This document shows positions 38,638 to 48,332 of a DNA stretch of 64,000 nucleotides, piece by piece (the first letter of the stretch is position 1; every line of letters starts with the position of its first letter). Origin of the DNA: Cyclobacterium sp. SYSU L10401 (GTDB lineage: Bacteria > Bacteroidota > Bacteroidia > Cytophagales > Cyclobacteriaceae); assembly GCF_010993705.1 (NCBI RefSeq), contig NZ_WOFO01000001.1:260001-324000 (forward strand), read 5' to 3'. The notes under the pieces were generated by a model. That model did not search any database, was not told the DNA's origin, and was given only the letters and a program-made list of their open reading frames with translations. The translations under genes were made by a program, and so were the position numbers.

Positions 38638-38759
38638 TTGTGCTTTGTTGGGCTATTCTGGGCTGTTGTGGCATATGAGTATGGATGCTGCAACCAAGCG
38701 TTACAAAGATAAACTTTTTATCAAAAAATTAATTCATAAAGCCTTGAAAGGCATTGATT

Positions 38760-39506
38760 TCATTGACTTTTTTCAGGTGACCAGGGCTGATCTACGAAAT
38801 CCATGCTAAAAAGCCGTGCCAGGTGCCCCTTGACCTTAAGCTTTACCTCGGCTTCATCTACCGGTTTACCCACTTCCAGGTGTAGGGAGGTGACGGCTTT
38901 ATCAGAGATTCCGCAGGGCACAATATGCTTGAAATAACTTATATCTGTATTCAGGTTAAAGGCAAAGCCATGCATGGTTACCCAGCGGCTGGACTTAACC
39001 CCAAGGGCACATATTTTTCTGGGATGACGCTGATGGATATGGTCTATCCAAACTCCGGTAAGCCCCTCAATTCTTCCAGCCTCTACACCGTAGTCTTCCA
39101 GCGTAGCAATGACCGCTTCTTCCAAAAATCTCAGGTATTGGTGTATATCTGTAAAGAAATTGTCCAGATCCAAAACAGGGTAGCCTACCAACTGCCCGGG
39201 ACCGTGGTAGGTAATGTCTCCTCCCCGGTTAATGGGATAATAGCTCGCTCCGAATTTTTCCAAACCTGCCGCATCCAACAGGAGGTTTTCAGGTTTCCCA
39301 CTCTTACCCAGGGTATATACATGGGGATGCTCTACAAAAAGCAGGTAGTTCGGCGTGATTTGCTGAGAAGAAGCTTCCAGGTTGCGGTTGTTGATCTTTA
39401 TGGCGATGGTATCGGCAAAAAGCTTTTCCTGGATGTCCCAGGTTTCCCTGTAATCTTTCTTTCCCAGGTCTTTATAATATACTTTTTTATTGATAAATTG
39501 ATTCAC
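38760..39506 (-). CDS. lipB: Octanoyl-[ACP]:protein N-octanoyltransferase
   Basis: A 248-residue enzyme that moves octanoate from ACP to lipoyl domains of 2-oxoacid dehydrogenases, the first step in endogenous lipoate synthesis. RGGDITYHGPGQLVGYPVLDL is the family signature, ALGVKSSRWVTMHGFAFNL carries the catalytic Lys (KSSRW), and IVPCGI gives the active-site Cys. The only in-frame start that fits is GTG at 39506, an unusual choice here. Divergent from the YraN gene after 41 bp, so the promoters must lie close together. Confidence 0.95.
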   Translation of the reverse strand: MNQFINKKVYYKDLGKKDYRETWDIQEKLFADTIAIKINNRNLEASSQQITPNYLLFVEHPHVYTLGKSGKPENLLLDAAGLEKFGASYYPINRGGDITYHGPGQLVGYPVLDLDNFFTDIHQYLRFLEEAVIATLEDYGVEAGRIEGLTGVWIDHIHQRHPRKICALGVKSSRWVTMHGFAFNLNTDISYFKHIVPCGISDKAVTSLHLEVGKPVDEAEVKLKVKGHLARLFSMDFVDQPWSPEKSQ

Positions 39507-39547
39507 CTTTTCAATTTTGTTTTTCCAAATATAGGGATTATAAAAGA

Positions 39548-39904
39548 ATGGCTGAGCACAATGACCTGGGAAGAGAGGCGGAACAACTTGCCAAAAGTTG
39601 GCTTGAAACCAAGGGGTATGCTTTTGTAGAAGCGAATTACAGGTACAAGCACGCCGAAATAGACCTGATCATGACCCATAAAGGGATCATGGTTTTTGTA
39701 GAGGTCAAATTTCGAAGTGGAACGGGGTACGGGTATGCGGAAGAATTTGTAGATTACAGAAAAAGGCAACTGATCATAAGGGCCGCAGACAACTATATTT
39801 TTGCCAAGGATTGGCACCATGATATCCGCTTTGACATTGTGGGAGTTTACCGGGACAGGCATGGTCACATAGCCTTCAGACACTTTGAAGATGCCTTTTA
39901 CTGA
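39548..39904 (+). CDS. YraN family protein (UPF0102)
   Basis: A 118-residue protein of the YraN/UPF0102 family, thought to be a restriction-endonuclease-fold nuclease. The core pattern is visible: G-x-x-AE..A..WL, then EANYRYKHAEIDLIM with the acidic pair and FVEVKFRS with the Glu-x-Lys. Biochemical role not established; the family is often linked to Holliday-junction or replication functions by gene neighbourhood. It ends 1 bp before the convergent MORN-like gene. Confidence 0.9.
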   Translation: MAEHNDLGREAEQLAKSWLETKGYAFVEANYRYKHAEIDLIMTHKGIMVFVEVKFRSGTGYGYAEEFVDYRKRQLIIRAADNYIFAKDWHHDIRFDIVGVYRDRHGHIAFRHFEDAFY

Positions 39905-40756
39905 TCAATTGTTGCGGTAAATCAAATTCCCTTCCTTATCCCACTCTGCCCGGATATAAGGTTTGTATCCATTGGTGAAAGCTTCTGATTGGTATTGAAT
40001 TTCCCGCTTTTTTACTGTTTGATCATTTTCGGTAGACCAATACTCTGTCCACAATCCTACTTTTTCACCATAGCTGTATTCACCGGTTACAGCGACCTGA
40101 CCATCAGGATAGAAATGGTAGAAGTTTCCTTCTTCTAAATCATATTCTATTGGCGTGAGCTTTTCAATTTTTCTTTCCCCCCTGTTGTAATAGGTAATTC
40201 TGGAATCCTTGGGCCATCCTTCCTCATAATGGCGCTTGTCCTGCAGGATATTTTTGCCATCGAATGTCATCCAGCGGCCATGTTTGGTGCCATAAAAATA
40301 CATGCCCTTTTCTACAACCTGATCGCCAACCCGCCTTTCATAAGGGCCATGCAGCAGGTATCCTTTGGAAGGGCTGAAACCAGAGTTTTTGATGGCTTTG
40401 TTTCTGGAGTCATACCAATATATATCCCTGATGTAGGGGTCAGGATCCCTTTTGGTTAAGGTAAAGTGAAATACCTGGTAGGTAACCTGATCCCTGAAGC
40501 TACTTTTAATCAGGGTTTTTTTAGTTTTTTCCCCGAAGTAAACGTTTTTTTTCCGTTTTTTCTTTTTGGATTTTTTATCCTCCTTTAAGTCGTCCTCTGC
40601 ATCAGAGAACAGCAAAACAGGTGTTGAAGAAGGCAAAAGCCGGTTGCTGACAACCCCTGAGGAGTCAGGATCGCTGGTATTTGCCTCTTCCTGACCATAA
40701 CCCTGCATGTAGATCATCCACACCAGTCCGGGAAGGAAGTAAATAAACTTTTTCAT
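39905..40756 (-). CDS. Secreted MORN-variant (YwqK-like) repeat protein
   Basis: A 283-residue exported protein. A signal peptide (FIYFLPGLVWMIYMQGYGQ) is followed by a low-complexity charged stretch with a Lys-rich block (KKSKKKKRKKN, about residues 60-70) and then several copies of the short strand-turn pattern found in YwqK-type MORN_2 proteins: GYLLHGPYERRV, GTKHGRWMTFDG, GEYSYGEKVGLWTEYW. Such repeats form beta sheets that bind membranes or partner proteins in other families. Function here is unknown and no toxin partner is visible. It touches the YraN stop codon. Confidence 0.65.
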   Translation of the reverse strand: MKKFIYFLPGLVWMIYMQGYGQEEANTSDPDSSGVVSNRLLPSSTPVLLFSDAEDDLKEDKKSKKKKRKKNVYFGEKTKKTLIKSSFRDQVTYQVFHFTLTKRDPDPYIRDIYWYDSRNKAIKNSGFSPSKGYLLHGPYERRVGDQVVEKGMYFYGTKHGRWMTFDGKNILQDKRHYEEGWPKDSRITYYNRGERKIEKLTPIEYDLEEGNFYHFYPDGQVAVTGEYSYGEKVGLWTEYWSTENDQTVKKREIQYQSEAFTNGYKPYIRAEWDKEGNLIYRNN

Positions 40757-40888
40757 GACATGCTAAAAACGTTTTTCTTCTGATTTTATTTTGAATGATT
40801 CCTGCCCAATACAGGCGGTCATTTACCGAATTCAATTAAAGCCGCTTTCAAAACTGTCCAAAGATTTAGGAAAGATTGGCATTATGCT

Positions 40889-40896
40889 TAATTTTG
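40889..40896 (+). promoter_or_regulatory. Possible -7 element of the aminotransferase gene
   Basis: TAATTTTG fits TAnnTTTG 98 bp before the start codon. No convincing -33 TTG lies 19-23 bp upstream, so the call is weak. Confidence 0.35.
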
Positions 40897-40994
40897 CAAA
40901 CTAAAAAAAAGCAAGGGGAAGTCCTCAGCCTTTTTTCAAATTTTGGAATAAATAAATTTATAAATTTCTGATTGTCAAATAAAAAAGACCATAC

Positions 40995-42197
40995 ATGAAT
41001 TCCATCCTATCTGATCGCATCAACAACATGGAAGAGTCAGCCACGCTGGCCATGGCAAAAACTGCCAGAGAATTAAAAAACCAGGGAATTGACATCATTG
41101 GCCTGAGTCTGGGGGAACCGGATTTCAAAACACCCAAACACATTCAGGAGGCGGCCAAGGCAGCCATAGATGAAGGAAAATATTTTTCTTATCCTCCGGT
41201 GGCTGGATATCAGGACCTGAGGGAAGCGATTGCCAAAAAACTAAGGGACCAAAATAACATTGTACAGGCCAAAGCTGAGAATATAGTCGTTTCAACCGGC
41301 GCCAAGCATTCGATAGCCAATGTATTCATGTGCCTGATCAATGAAGGAGATGAAGTGGTGATTTTTTCACCTTATTGGGTGTCTTATTCTGAGATTATTA
41401 AATTGGCGGGTGGGGTACCTGTGTTGATAAAAGGCAATCTTGAAAATAATTTCAAAGCTACTGCAGATCAGTTAAAGGAGGCCATTACAGATAAAACCAA
41501 GGCGGTTATATATTCTTCTCCCTGTAACCCTTCGGGTTCGGTTTTCAGCAAGGAGGAACTGGAGGCGATTGCAGAGGTGATAAAATCTAAAGAAGACCTG
41601 GTTGTTATTGCGGATGAAATTTATGAGTTGATCAACTTTACCGGACAGCACGCTAGCATAGCCGCTTTTCCGGGAATGTTTGAGCGCACCATAACGGTCA
41701 ATGGATTTTCTAAAGGTTATGCCATGACAGGCTGGAGGGTAGGTTATATCTGTGCCCCACTTCCCATAGCGAAAGCATGTGAGAAAATTCAGGGGCAGTT
41801 TACTTCAGGTGGTACGGGCATAGCGCAAAGGGCAGCTTTGGCCGGGCTTACCGGAGATCAAAAACCATCTGAGGAAATGGCAGCTGCCTATCTGAGAAGA
41901 AGAGACCTGGTTTTGCAATTGCTTAAGGATATTCCAGGTATCAAGACCCATGTTCCTGAAGGTGCTTTTTATTTCTTTCCCGATGTCTCCGGCTTTTTTG
42001 GAAAAACTGCAGGAGATTTTAAAATTGAAACAGCCGATGACTTTTGCCTGTACCTGTTGAATGAAGCCCATGTTTCTTTGGTGACCGGAGCGGCCTTCGG
42101 AGCCCCTGAATCTGTAAGGCTATCTTATGCGGCCTCTGAGGACGAACTGAAAGAGGCATTGAAAAGAATGAAAACGGCATTGGAAAAAGTCAAATAA
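40995..42197 (+). CDS. PLP-dependent aminotransferase (aspartate aminotransferase-like)
   Basis: A 400-residue fold-type I enzyme of the class Ib aspartate/prephenate aminotransferase group. N178 (SSPCNPSG), D207 and Y210 (VIADEIY) hold the cofactor, K240 (NGFSKGYAMTGWRVG) forms the aldimine, and the late Arg in VRLSYAAS binds the alpha-carboxylate. The likely reaction is aspartate plus 2-oxoglutarate to oxaloacetate and glutamate; other acidic or aromatic substrates in the group cannot be excluded. Soluble cytoplasmic protein. A strong terminator follows. Confidence 0.95.
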   Translation: MNSILSDRINNMEESATLAMAKTARELKNQGIDIIGLSLGEPDFKTPKHIQEAAKAAIDEGKYFSYPPVAGYQDLREAIAKKLRDQNNIVQAKAENIVVSTGAKHSIANVFMCLINEGDEVVIFSPYWVSYSEIIKLAGGVPVLIKGNLENNFKATADQLKEAITDKTKAVIYSSPCNPSGSVFSKEELEAIAEVIKSKEDLVVIADEIYELINFTGQHASIAAFPGMFERTITVNGFSKGYAMTGWRVGYICAPLPIAKACEKIQGQFTSGGTGIAQRAALAGLTGDQKPSEEMAAAYLRRRDLVLQLLKDIPGIKTHVPEGAFYFFPDVSGFFGKTAGDFKIETADDFCLYLLNEAHVSLVTGAAFGAPESVRLSYAASEDELKEALKRMKTALEKVK

Positions 42198-42208
42198 AAT
42201 ACACACCA

Positions 42209-42237
42209 AGCCCTGGAACATTCCAGGGCTTTTTTTA
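42209..42237 (+). terminator. Terminator of the aminotransferase gene
   Basis: AGCCCTGGA and TCCAGGGCT form a 9 bp perfect stem with a 4-base loop, followed by seven T residues, 11 bp after the stop. The GT2 gene start codon lies only 9 bp beyond, so its promoter must overlap or read-through must occur. Confidence 0.92.
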
Positions 42238-42245
42238 GGAAAAGC

Positions 42246-42956
42246 ATGCAGGCAATTGTAGTCACACCCGTTAAGGATGCGCTGGGCCCTACTTTGGAAA
42301 CCATTAAGGCAGTAAAAAATGCGAGAGGCAATTTTTATTATTGGGTTTTTAATGATTACTCTACCGATCAAACCAAAATAGCACTGGAGTCGGCGCAAAG
42401 AGAATTGGGTTTTCAACTGGTGCACCTGGAAGAGCTGACCCAAAATCCCTCTCCCAATTACAAGACAGTACTGCAATTATCCCAAAAAAACGCACTTGAA
42501 GCAGGTTTGCCTTTGATCATTGTGGAATCTGATGTAAAGGTGCAGCAGGACACCCTGACTGCCCTGGTCTCATTTGCTCAGTCCAACCCTCGGACGGGGC
42601 TAGTTGGGGCCATCACCCATGATGAGGAAGGGAAAGTTAATTTTCCTTACCTGAAATTTAAAAAATATAAAAACAAAGGTTCGGTGAAGACCGATCGGAG
42701 CTTGAGTTTTTGCTGTACCCTGATCAGCAAGCCTTTTTTAGAAAAATACGATTTCAGTAACCTGGATAAGAGCAAAGATTGGTATGACACCCATATCAGT
42801 TATAAATCGCTTGAACTGGGGTTTGAAAACCATGTGCTCATGGACCTGCCGGTATGGCACAGGCCCCATGGTAGCAGACCCTGGAAGCAGTTGAAATACA
42901 AGAATCCTGTTTTGTATTATTTTAAAAAATGGTTTTCAGGGAAAGATAAAATCTGA
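42246..42956 (+). CDS. Small GT2-like glycosyltransferase
   Basis: A 236-residue protein with a GT-A fold start: AIVVTPVKDALGPTLETIKA, then VFNDYSTDQT as the first acidic site and IIVESDVKV as the metal-binding DxD equivalent (ESD). The C-terminal end has an H-RPHG basic motif. The subgroup is poorly described; the lack of a second domain or membrane segment suggests a soluble transferase. It is away from the polysaccharide locus, and its start is immediately behind a terminator. Sugar and acceptor are unknown. Confidence 0.75.
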   Translation: MQAIVVTPVKDALGPTLETIKAVKNARGNFYYWVFNDYSTDQTKIALESAQRELGFQLVHLEELTQNPSPNYKTVLQLSQKNALEAGLPLIIVESDVKVQQDTLTALVSFAQSNPRTGLVGAITHDEEGKVNFPYLKFKKYKNKGSVKTDRSLSFCCTLISKPFLEKYDFSNLDKSKDWYDTHISYKSLELGFENHVLMDLPVWHRPHGSRPWKQLKYKNPVLYYFKKWFSGKDKI

Positions 42957-43421
42957 TTGCTATCCTTGTTATTGCTATTTTAGAATATAAACAGATCAGG
43001 CTGGAATGGCATGAATTTTTCCCTTTTAGCAATTAAAAAGGTAATTTTTTACTTAACTCCTTACTGAATAGCAAATATTTTGATATGATTATTTTTATAA
43101 AAAATTATTTTAAACTTGATTTTGGTTGATAGGTCAATCTGGCCCTGGATTATGGAAAACTGCCAGTTCTTTATTTCAGAGAGATAAATATATTTACAAA
43201 TACGGCACTTAAAAATAAAAATTATTTAAATAAATAGACAAAAAATTTAATTTAATTGTGTTTTTTCAATTTGATTTCCTGAATCTCCAGGCTGGCCTTT
43301 CGGAAAAAGCAGGTAGTTTTTCTTTTTCTGTCCAGGATGAATGACTTTCTGCCAGAGGCCTGGAAATGAAGTCCATTGTAATTATTTCTTTATATTATCG
43401 AAAAATACAAAGAATTAATTT

Positions 43422-43453
43422 TTGTTTTATTGTCACAAAAATGTTTACCTTTG
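43422..43453 (+). promoter_or_regulatory. Bacteroidota-type promoter of the DUF4421 gene
   Basis: TTG at 43422-43424 and TACCTTTG at 43446-43453, separated by 21 bp, fit the TTG / TAnnTTTG consensus of the primary sigma factor of Bacteroidota. This is the best two-part match that I found in the window. It would give a leader of about 110-165 bases. Confidence 0.65.
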
Positions 43454-43501
43454 TATCGGGTGATTAAGCAACTTTTTGTACTTATCTTTTTCTTATATTT
43501 A

Positions 43502-43544
43502 AAAAGGAGGTTATTTCGAAATGATTTTTACTAACCTCCCTTTT
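43502..43544 (+). promoter_or_regulatory. Leader hairpin covering a strong GGAGG sequence
   Basis: AAAAGGAGGTTA pairs with TAACCTCCCTTTT (one bulge) around an 18-base loop. The 5' strand contains AAGGAGG, a strong ribosome-binding sequence, placed 6-9 bases before an ATG at 43521 that opens a 28-codon frame ending at 43607. The frame would start inside the loop and end over the N-terminal coding region of the next gene. Could be an attenuator, a leader peptide or just a stable hairpin. Confidence 0.4.
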
Positions 43545-43617
43545 CCTTTGGAACCTCTCCTGACTTTTTACCCCTTACATGAATGCTCGCCGATGGATAC
43601 TACCTAAACCTACATGC

Positions 43618-44634
43618 ATGAAATTTCTTCTGTTCCTAATTTCTTCAGCTGTCTTTTTCACGGTAAATGTTTCTGCCCAGTCCACTACTGACAGCACTGC
43701 CTACTATATTTCCTACCCCGAAAAACTAACTGGCAGGTTTTATTTTTCAAGAAAATACACCGGAATGGGACTGAAGAAGGAGGAAAGGGATTATTGGTAC
43801 ATGCCCAATTCCACCCTCAATATGGGGGCTGGTCTGACTTACCAAAACCTGACTTTAAATCTGGCTACCGGGTTTGGTTTTTTAAATCCGGAAAGGGGAA
43901 GGGGAGATTCAAAATACCTGGATTTGCAGGCCCATGCTTATCCTAAGAACTTAGTGATTGATCTTTTCGGGCAGTTTTATAATGGTTATTATTTAAGTCG
44001 TCCAGAGAATTACCTGAATACATCGGAGTACAATGTTTTTCCCGATATGAAAATGAGGAAAGTGGGTGCCTCTGTACAATATCTGTTTAATGGCGACAAA
44101 TTCTCTTACCGGGCGGCCTTCCTTCAAAATGAATGGCAGCAAAAATCTGCCGGCTCTTTCCTGGCGGGCTTCGAAATATATGGCGGGCAGGTCCGTAACC
44201 AAAATGGCATCTTGCCTCTGGCCGAACAAGGAGAGCTTTTCGGTCAAATCAAATTTATTGAGTTTGGACCCAATTTGGGCTATGCCTATTCCCTGATCAT
44301 AAAAAAGCATTTTTTCATTACCCTGTCTGCTGCTTCCAGCTTGTCATTGGGGCGCACGGCCATGCAATTTGAAGCTGAAGGGCAGAGAAGTAACTGGGGC
44401 ATCCGGCCCAATTATTTTTTAAGAGGATTTACGGGATACAACTCCGAAAAGTGGTCTGTTAATGTCAACTATGTTTACAACCAGGTCAACCTTTCCCCGG
44501 TAGCAGGGTATAAGGTGAATGCGGGTACCGGAAACTACCGGTTAAACCTTATTTACCGATTCAGTCCCGGTCCCAGGCTTTCCCGCAAACTGGAATGGAT
44601 AGACAGCCTTAAGGCCCGTGTGCTTGGAAGGTGA
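43618..44634 (+). CDS. DUF4421-type outer-membrane protein
   Basis: A 338-residue exported protein with signal peptide (FLLFLISSAVFFTVNVSAQS). The body is beta-rich with alternating hydrophobic residues and aromatic girdles, and ends in RLNLIYRFSPGP, resembling DUF4421 beta-barrel proteins of Bacteroidota. The motif YYISYPEKLTGRFYFSRKYTG near the N-terminus is characteristic. Start: ATG at 43618 (MKFLLFLIS) begins a normal signal peptide; a start at 43579 would add 13 residues with Arg and Pro and is less likely. Function unknown; a barrel in the outer membrane is the best inference. Confidence 0.75.
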   Translation: MKFLLFLISSAVFFTVNVSAQSTTDSTAYYISYPEKLTGRFYFSRKYTGMGLKKEERDYWYMPNSTLNMGAGLTYQNLTLNLATGFGFLNPERGRGDSKYLDLQAHAYPKNLVIDLFGQFYNGYYLSRPENYLNTSEYNVFPDMKMRKVGASVQYLFNGDKFSYRAAFLQNEWQQKSAGSFLAGFEIYGGQVRNQNGILPLAEQGELFGQIKFIEFGPNLGYAYSLIIKKHFFITLSAASSLSLGRTAMQFEAEGQRSNWGIRPNYFLRGFTGYNSEKWSVNVNYVYNQVNLSPVAGYKVNAGTGNYRLNLIYRFSPGPRLSRKLEWIDSLKARVLGR

Positions 44635-44869
44635 TTTTTGGAAGATCTTTTTTCTACCTAAACCTGGGTATCCTTTTCGGATGACAATATCCAAAGAAGC
44701 TGTTTGTTATTTTTATTTAACAAAATAGACATGCATTCTTAATCTGTTAAAGTATTATATCTTTTTGTATTTTGTTCAATTTGCAATAAAATATCAGGTT
44801 TAGAGTGGTATGTTTTTGATACTTACAGTATTATAGGAAATTTAGGTTTAAAACTATAAAGGTAAATTT

Positions 44870-47800
44870 ATGGTGCAGGATTTTACTACAATTGGATTTG
44901 GAAAGGTGCTTATGCTGGTCATGTTCCTGCTTATTTCAGGGAGTATGGAGGCCCTGGCACAAAGCAAACAGGTAAGCGGGAAAGTCAGCTCCTCTGAAGA
45001 TGGGCTGGGGATTCCCGGTGTAAATGTTTTGATTCAGGGAAGCCAGACAGGTACGGCTACCGATGTCAATGGAGATTATTCCATTCAGGTTTCAGGTGAT
45101 AATCCGGTATTGGTGTTTTCCTATATTGGCTTCCAGACCGTGCTGGAAGAGGTGGGAACCCGGTCGGTAATTGACCTGGAAATGAATCCCGACGCATCTG
45201 ACTTAGGGGAAGTGGTAGTCACTGCTTTAGGAATCAGGAGAGAGGAAATCTCTTTGGGGTATTCAATTGAAAGGGTTGGTGGGGAAGAAATGACCCGGGT
45301 AGCCCAGGAAAGTTTCCTCAATGCCATGTCAGGAAAGGTGGCAGGCGCCACGATCAGTACCACCGGTGGCACCGGGTCCTCTGTAAGTATGGTGATCAGG
45401 GGAGCTACCTCCTTAAGTTCTGATAACCAGCCGTTATTTGTGGTGGACGGTGTGCCCATCGCCAATACCCTCAACAACGTTTCCTCCGTAGGTGCTGAAA
45501 ACAGGGTAGATTATGGCAATGCCATTTCCGGATTGAACCCTGATGACATCGCCAACGTCACCATTCTTAAAGGCCCCAGTGCAGCGGCCCTTTACGGCTC
45601 AAGGGCAGGAAATGGGGTAGTTTTGATCACCACCAAGACAGGTCAGGTAGATAGGCTTACAGTAAACCTTACCTCGAATACCGTTTTTGATGTACCTTTC
45701 AAATACCTGAAATGGCACAGCAAATTTGGTTCAGGTCAATTTTCAGCCATTCCGCCCGATATCAGTGGCACTCCGCTGTCCAATCCTTTCGGAACACTGG
45801 TACAGGAAAATGTAAATGCAGCATTTGGACCTGAATTGGATCAGGGGTATGAAGCGATACAGTGGAACAGCCCGGTAGATGAAGATGGCAATAGGATCCC
45901 TACCGAGCTGGTTTCTTATCCCAATAATGTCCGCCATTTTATGCAAACCGGTATCACCACATCCAATGGTTTTTCTGTATCCAACAGTACCAGCTCCATG
46001 AATTACAGGGTTTCCTATTCCAATATGCGAAATAGGGGTATCATTCCCAATTCGGATCTTTTCAGAAATACCCTCAATATCAACTCGACCATGAAAGTCA
46101 GTGATAAATTTTCGCTGAGTACAAATATAGATGTGAGTAGGAACAATTCGGACAACAGGCCGGCTGGAGAGAGGGGGACAAACCCGCTTCAATGGGCCTA
46201 TGAAACCTCTCCTCATGTAAATATCCTTGAACTGAAAGACTATTGGCTTCCCGGACAGGAGGGCTTGGAGCAAAAGACAGTGGATGCTGATCAGCCTACC
46301 CGAGTCACTAACAATCCCTATTTTCTGGCTAATGAAGTGAATAATAGCTTTACCAGGGACCGGGTTTTTGGTAATATCAAAGCAGACTGGCAAATCTCAC
46401 CTGCTGTAAGTTTCTTTGCCCGATATGCCCTGGACCTGTATAATGAGACCAGAGAGAGTAAAATCGGCCGCAGCTACAGTCAGGAACCAGAAGGTGCCTA
46501 TGGGATCACCGAATTGCATGGGATGGAAACCAATGCTGATTTTTTATTGACCTATAACAAAGACATCAATGATTTTGGATTAACACTTTCGGGAGGGGGA
46601 AACATGAGGTATCAAAATGGAAGTAGCCTGTTTGCCGGTACCACACCGGGTGGTGGCTTGATCACACCGGGCGTCTATACCATCCAAAACATCTCTCCAG
46701 ATAACATTCAATATAACAATTCCCGGTTTGAGAGAGGTATCAATAGCCTCTACAGCCTGGTTAATCTGGCTTATGACGACATGGTTTACCTGGACCTGAC
46801 GGGTAGGGCTGATTGGTCAAGTACCCTTCCGGATGCCGAACCTTATTTTTACCCTTCAGCTTCCCTGAGTCTGTTGATCAACAATATGATAGAGATGCCC
46901 CGGCAATTCAGCATGCTGAAACTGCGAGGGGGATATGCTTCTGTGGGAAATGATGCCAATCCTTATCAGCTGATAGCGGCCCTTTCCAATGCCGGTAATT
47001 GGGGAAACCTGCCCCGCCTTTCTCTGCCAGGTACTTTGTTGAATCCATCCCTAAAGCCTGAAATTGCGACCTCCTATGAGGCCGGTCTGGACTTGAATCT
47101 GTTTGAAAACCGGGTTCGGTTTAGTGGAACGTATTATATGGTAGAGAACAGGAACCAGATTTTCAGTACAGGTCTTCCTCCTTCCACCGGCTACACTTCC
47201 AAAAACATCAATGCAGGGCTCTTGCAAAGCAAGGGGATCGAACTTACCCTGGGAGCTGACCTGGTAAAGAATCAGAACTGGAACCTGACCACCAGCTTTA
47301 ACCTGACCAGAAACAGAACCAGGATCCTGGAGTTGGCCGATGACCTGCCCTACTATACCCTGTGGACAGATGCCAGGGGCGGTGCCTGGACCTATGTGGG
47401 AGAAGAAATAGGGGATATTTATGACGCGCAGGTGGTCACCGTGGAAGATCCCGAGTCTCCCTATTTCGGATTCCCTATTTTGGATCAAACCGGGAAGTGG
47501 CAGGATGTGGATGCCGTTAACAGCAGAAACAAGATCGGTAATTTCAACCCGAAATTTATTATGGGAATGCAAACTTCCCTTTCCTACAGGAATTTTCACC
47601 TGAACCTGACCTTCGACTGGAGGAATGGGGGCGATTTTGTTTCCCAGACTTACCGATTCGGAGAGGAACATGGAAGATCCCAGATTTTTCTGGACAAGTT
47701 GATCAATCCCGGAGAAATGCAGGGGCAGGAATTGAGGGATTTTCTGCTGGCCAATAAGGAGTCCATGATCCTGATCAACGGCAATAATTTCCCATTGGTA

Positions 47801-48301
47801 GGTGGACCCACTCCTGAATATAACAGCTACCCTTTTACCTTTGGTCCCTTTACCCTTCCTTATGGGGGAGTTTTCATCCCAGGGGTTTATGCCACCGCCT
47901 TTGATGCGGATGGCAATCCTACGGAATTTGCCGAAAACCTGGGAGAAAATATTGGGCAGCCCGGTGGAACCCTTACCCTGCCGTATGCGGGCAGTACAGC
48001 CTGGAGCTTTGCGCGGGCCTTCCTCTATGATGCTTCCTTTGTAAAGCTTCGCGAGGTGTCTTTTGGCTATGATGTGCCCATCAGGTGGGCCAATAGGCTC
48101 AAAATGCAAAACCTAAACTTCTCTGTTTATAGCCGAAATATCATTTTGTGGACGGCAGCCAAGATCAATGTGGATCCTGAAATGGCTTTTCAACCACAGG
48201 GAGGAGTTCAGGCAGGGAGCCAGTTTAAACAGGGAATAGAAAGGTGGAATGTGATGCCCTGGGTGATGCCTATTGGTTTTAAGGTGAACGCCACTTTTTA
48301 A
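44870..48301 (+). CDS. SusC/RagA-family TonB-dependent outer-membrane transporter
   Basis: A 1143-residue TonB-dependent importer. The signal peptide (VLMLVMFLLISGSMEALAQS) is followed by a carboxypeptidase-regulatory-like domain (VSGKVSSSEDGLGIPGVNVLIQG), a plug domain with LGEVVVTALGIRREE and IVIRG-type text (SMVIRGATSLSSDNQPLFVVD), and a 22-strand barrel ending KVNATF. No STN signalling domain is present, so signalling through an anti-sigma factor is not expected. With the SusD-like gene 31 bp downstream it forms one uptake complex. No glycoside hydrolase, peptidase or sigma/anti-sigma gene is adjacent, so the substrate cannot be guessed from context. Confidence 0.96.
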   Translation: MVQDFTTIGFGKVLMLVMFLLISGSMEALAQSKQVSGKVSSSEDGLGIPGVNVLIQGSQTGTATDVNGDYSIQVSGDNPVLVFSYIGFQTVLEEVGTRSVIDLEMNPDASDLGEVVVTALGIRREEISLGYSIERVGGEEMTRVAQESFLNAMSGKVAGATISTTGGTGSSVSMVIRGATSLSSDNQPLFVVDGVPIANTLNNVSSVGAENRVDYGNAISGLNPDDIANVTILKGPSAAALYGSRAGNGVVLITTKTGQVDRLTVNLTSNTVFDVPFKYLKWHSKFGSGQFSAIPPDISGTPLSNPFGTLVQENVNAAFGPELDQGYEAIQWNSPVDEDGNRIPTELVSYPNNVRHFMQTGITTSNGFSVSNSTSSMNYRVSYSNMRNRGIIPNSDLFRNTLNINSTMKVSDKFSLSTNIDVSRNNSDNRPAGERGTNPLQWAYETSPHVNILELKDYWLPGQEGLEQKTVDADQPTRVTNNPYFLANEVNNSFTRDRVFGNIKADWQISPAVSFFARYALDLYNETRESKIGRSYSQEPEGAYGITELHGMETNADFLLTYNKDINDFGLTLSGGGNMRYQNGSSLFAGTTPGGGLITPGVYTIQNISPDNIQYNNSRFERGINSLYSLVNLAYDDMVYLDLTGRADWSSTLPDAEPYFYPSASLSLLINNMIEMPRQFSMLKLRGGYASVGNDANPYQLIAALSNAGNWGNLPRLSLPGTLLNPSLKPEIATSYEAGLDLNLFENRVRFSGTYYMVENRNQIFSTGLPPSTGYTSKNINAGLLQSKGIELTLGADLVKNQNWNLTTSFNLTRNRTRILELADDLPYYTLWTDARGGAWTYVGEEIGDIYDAQVVTVEDPESPYFGFPILDQTGKWQDVDAVNSRNKIGNFNPKFIMGMQTSLSYRNFHLNLTFDWRNGGDFVSQTYRFGEEHGRSQIFLDKLINPGEMQGQELRDFLLANKESMILINGNNFPLVGGPTPEYNSYPFTFGPFTLPYGGVFIPGVYATAFDADGNPTEFAENLGENIGQPGGTLTLPYAGSTAWSFARAFLYDASFVKLREVSFGYDVPIRWANRLKMQNLNFSVYSRNIILWTAAKINVDPEMAFQPQGGVQAGSQFKQGIERWNVMPWVMPIGFKVNATF

Positions 48302-48332
48302 GGTCTCTTGTGGAACTAAAAACTGAACTGAA

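Larger units (their letters stand above)
42957..43617. other. AT-rich intergenic region with leader hairpin
   Basis: A 660 bp interval that is gene-free except for a possible 28-codon leader (43521-43607). The first 450 bp show no coding or structural signal. The right part holds a promoter match (43422-43453) and a hairpin (43502-43544), both described separately. Confidence 0.5.
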
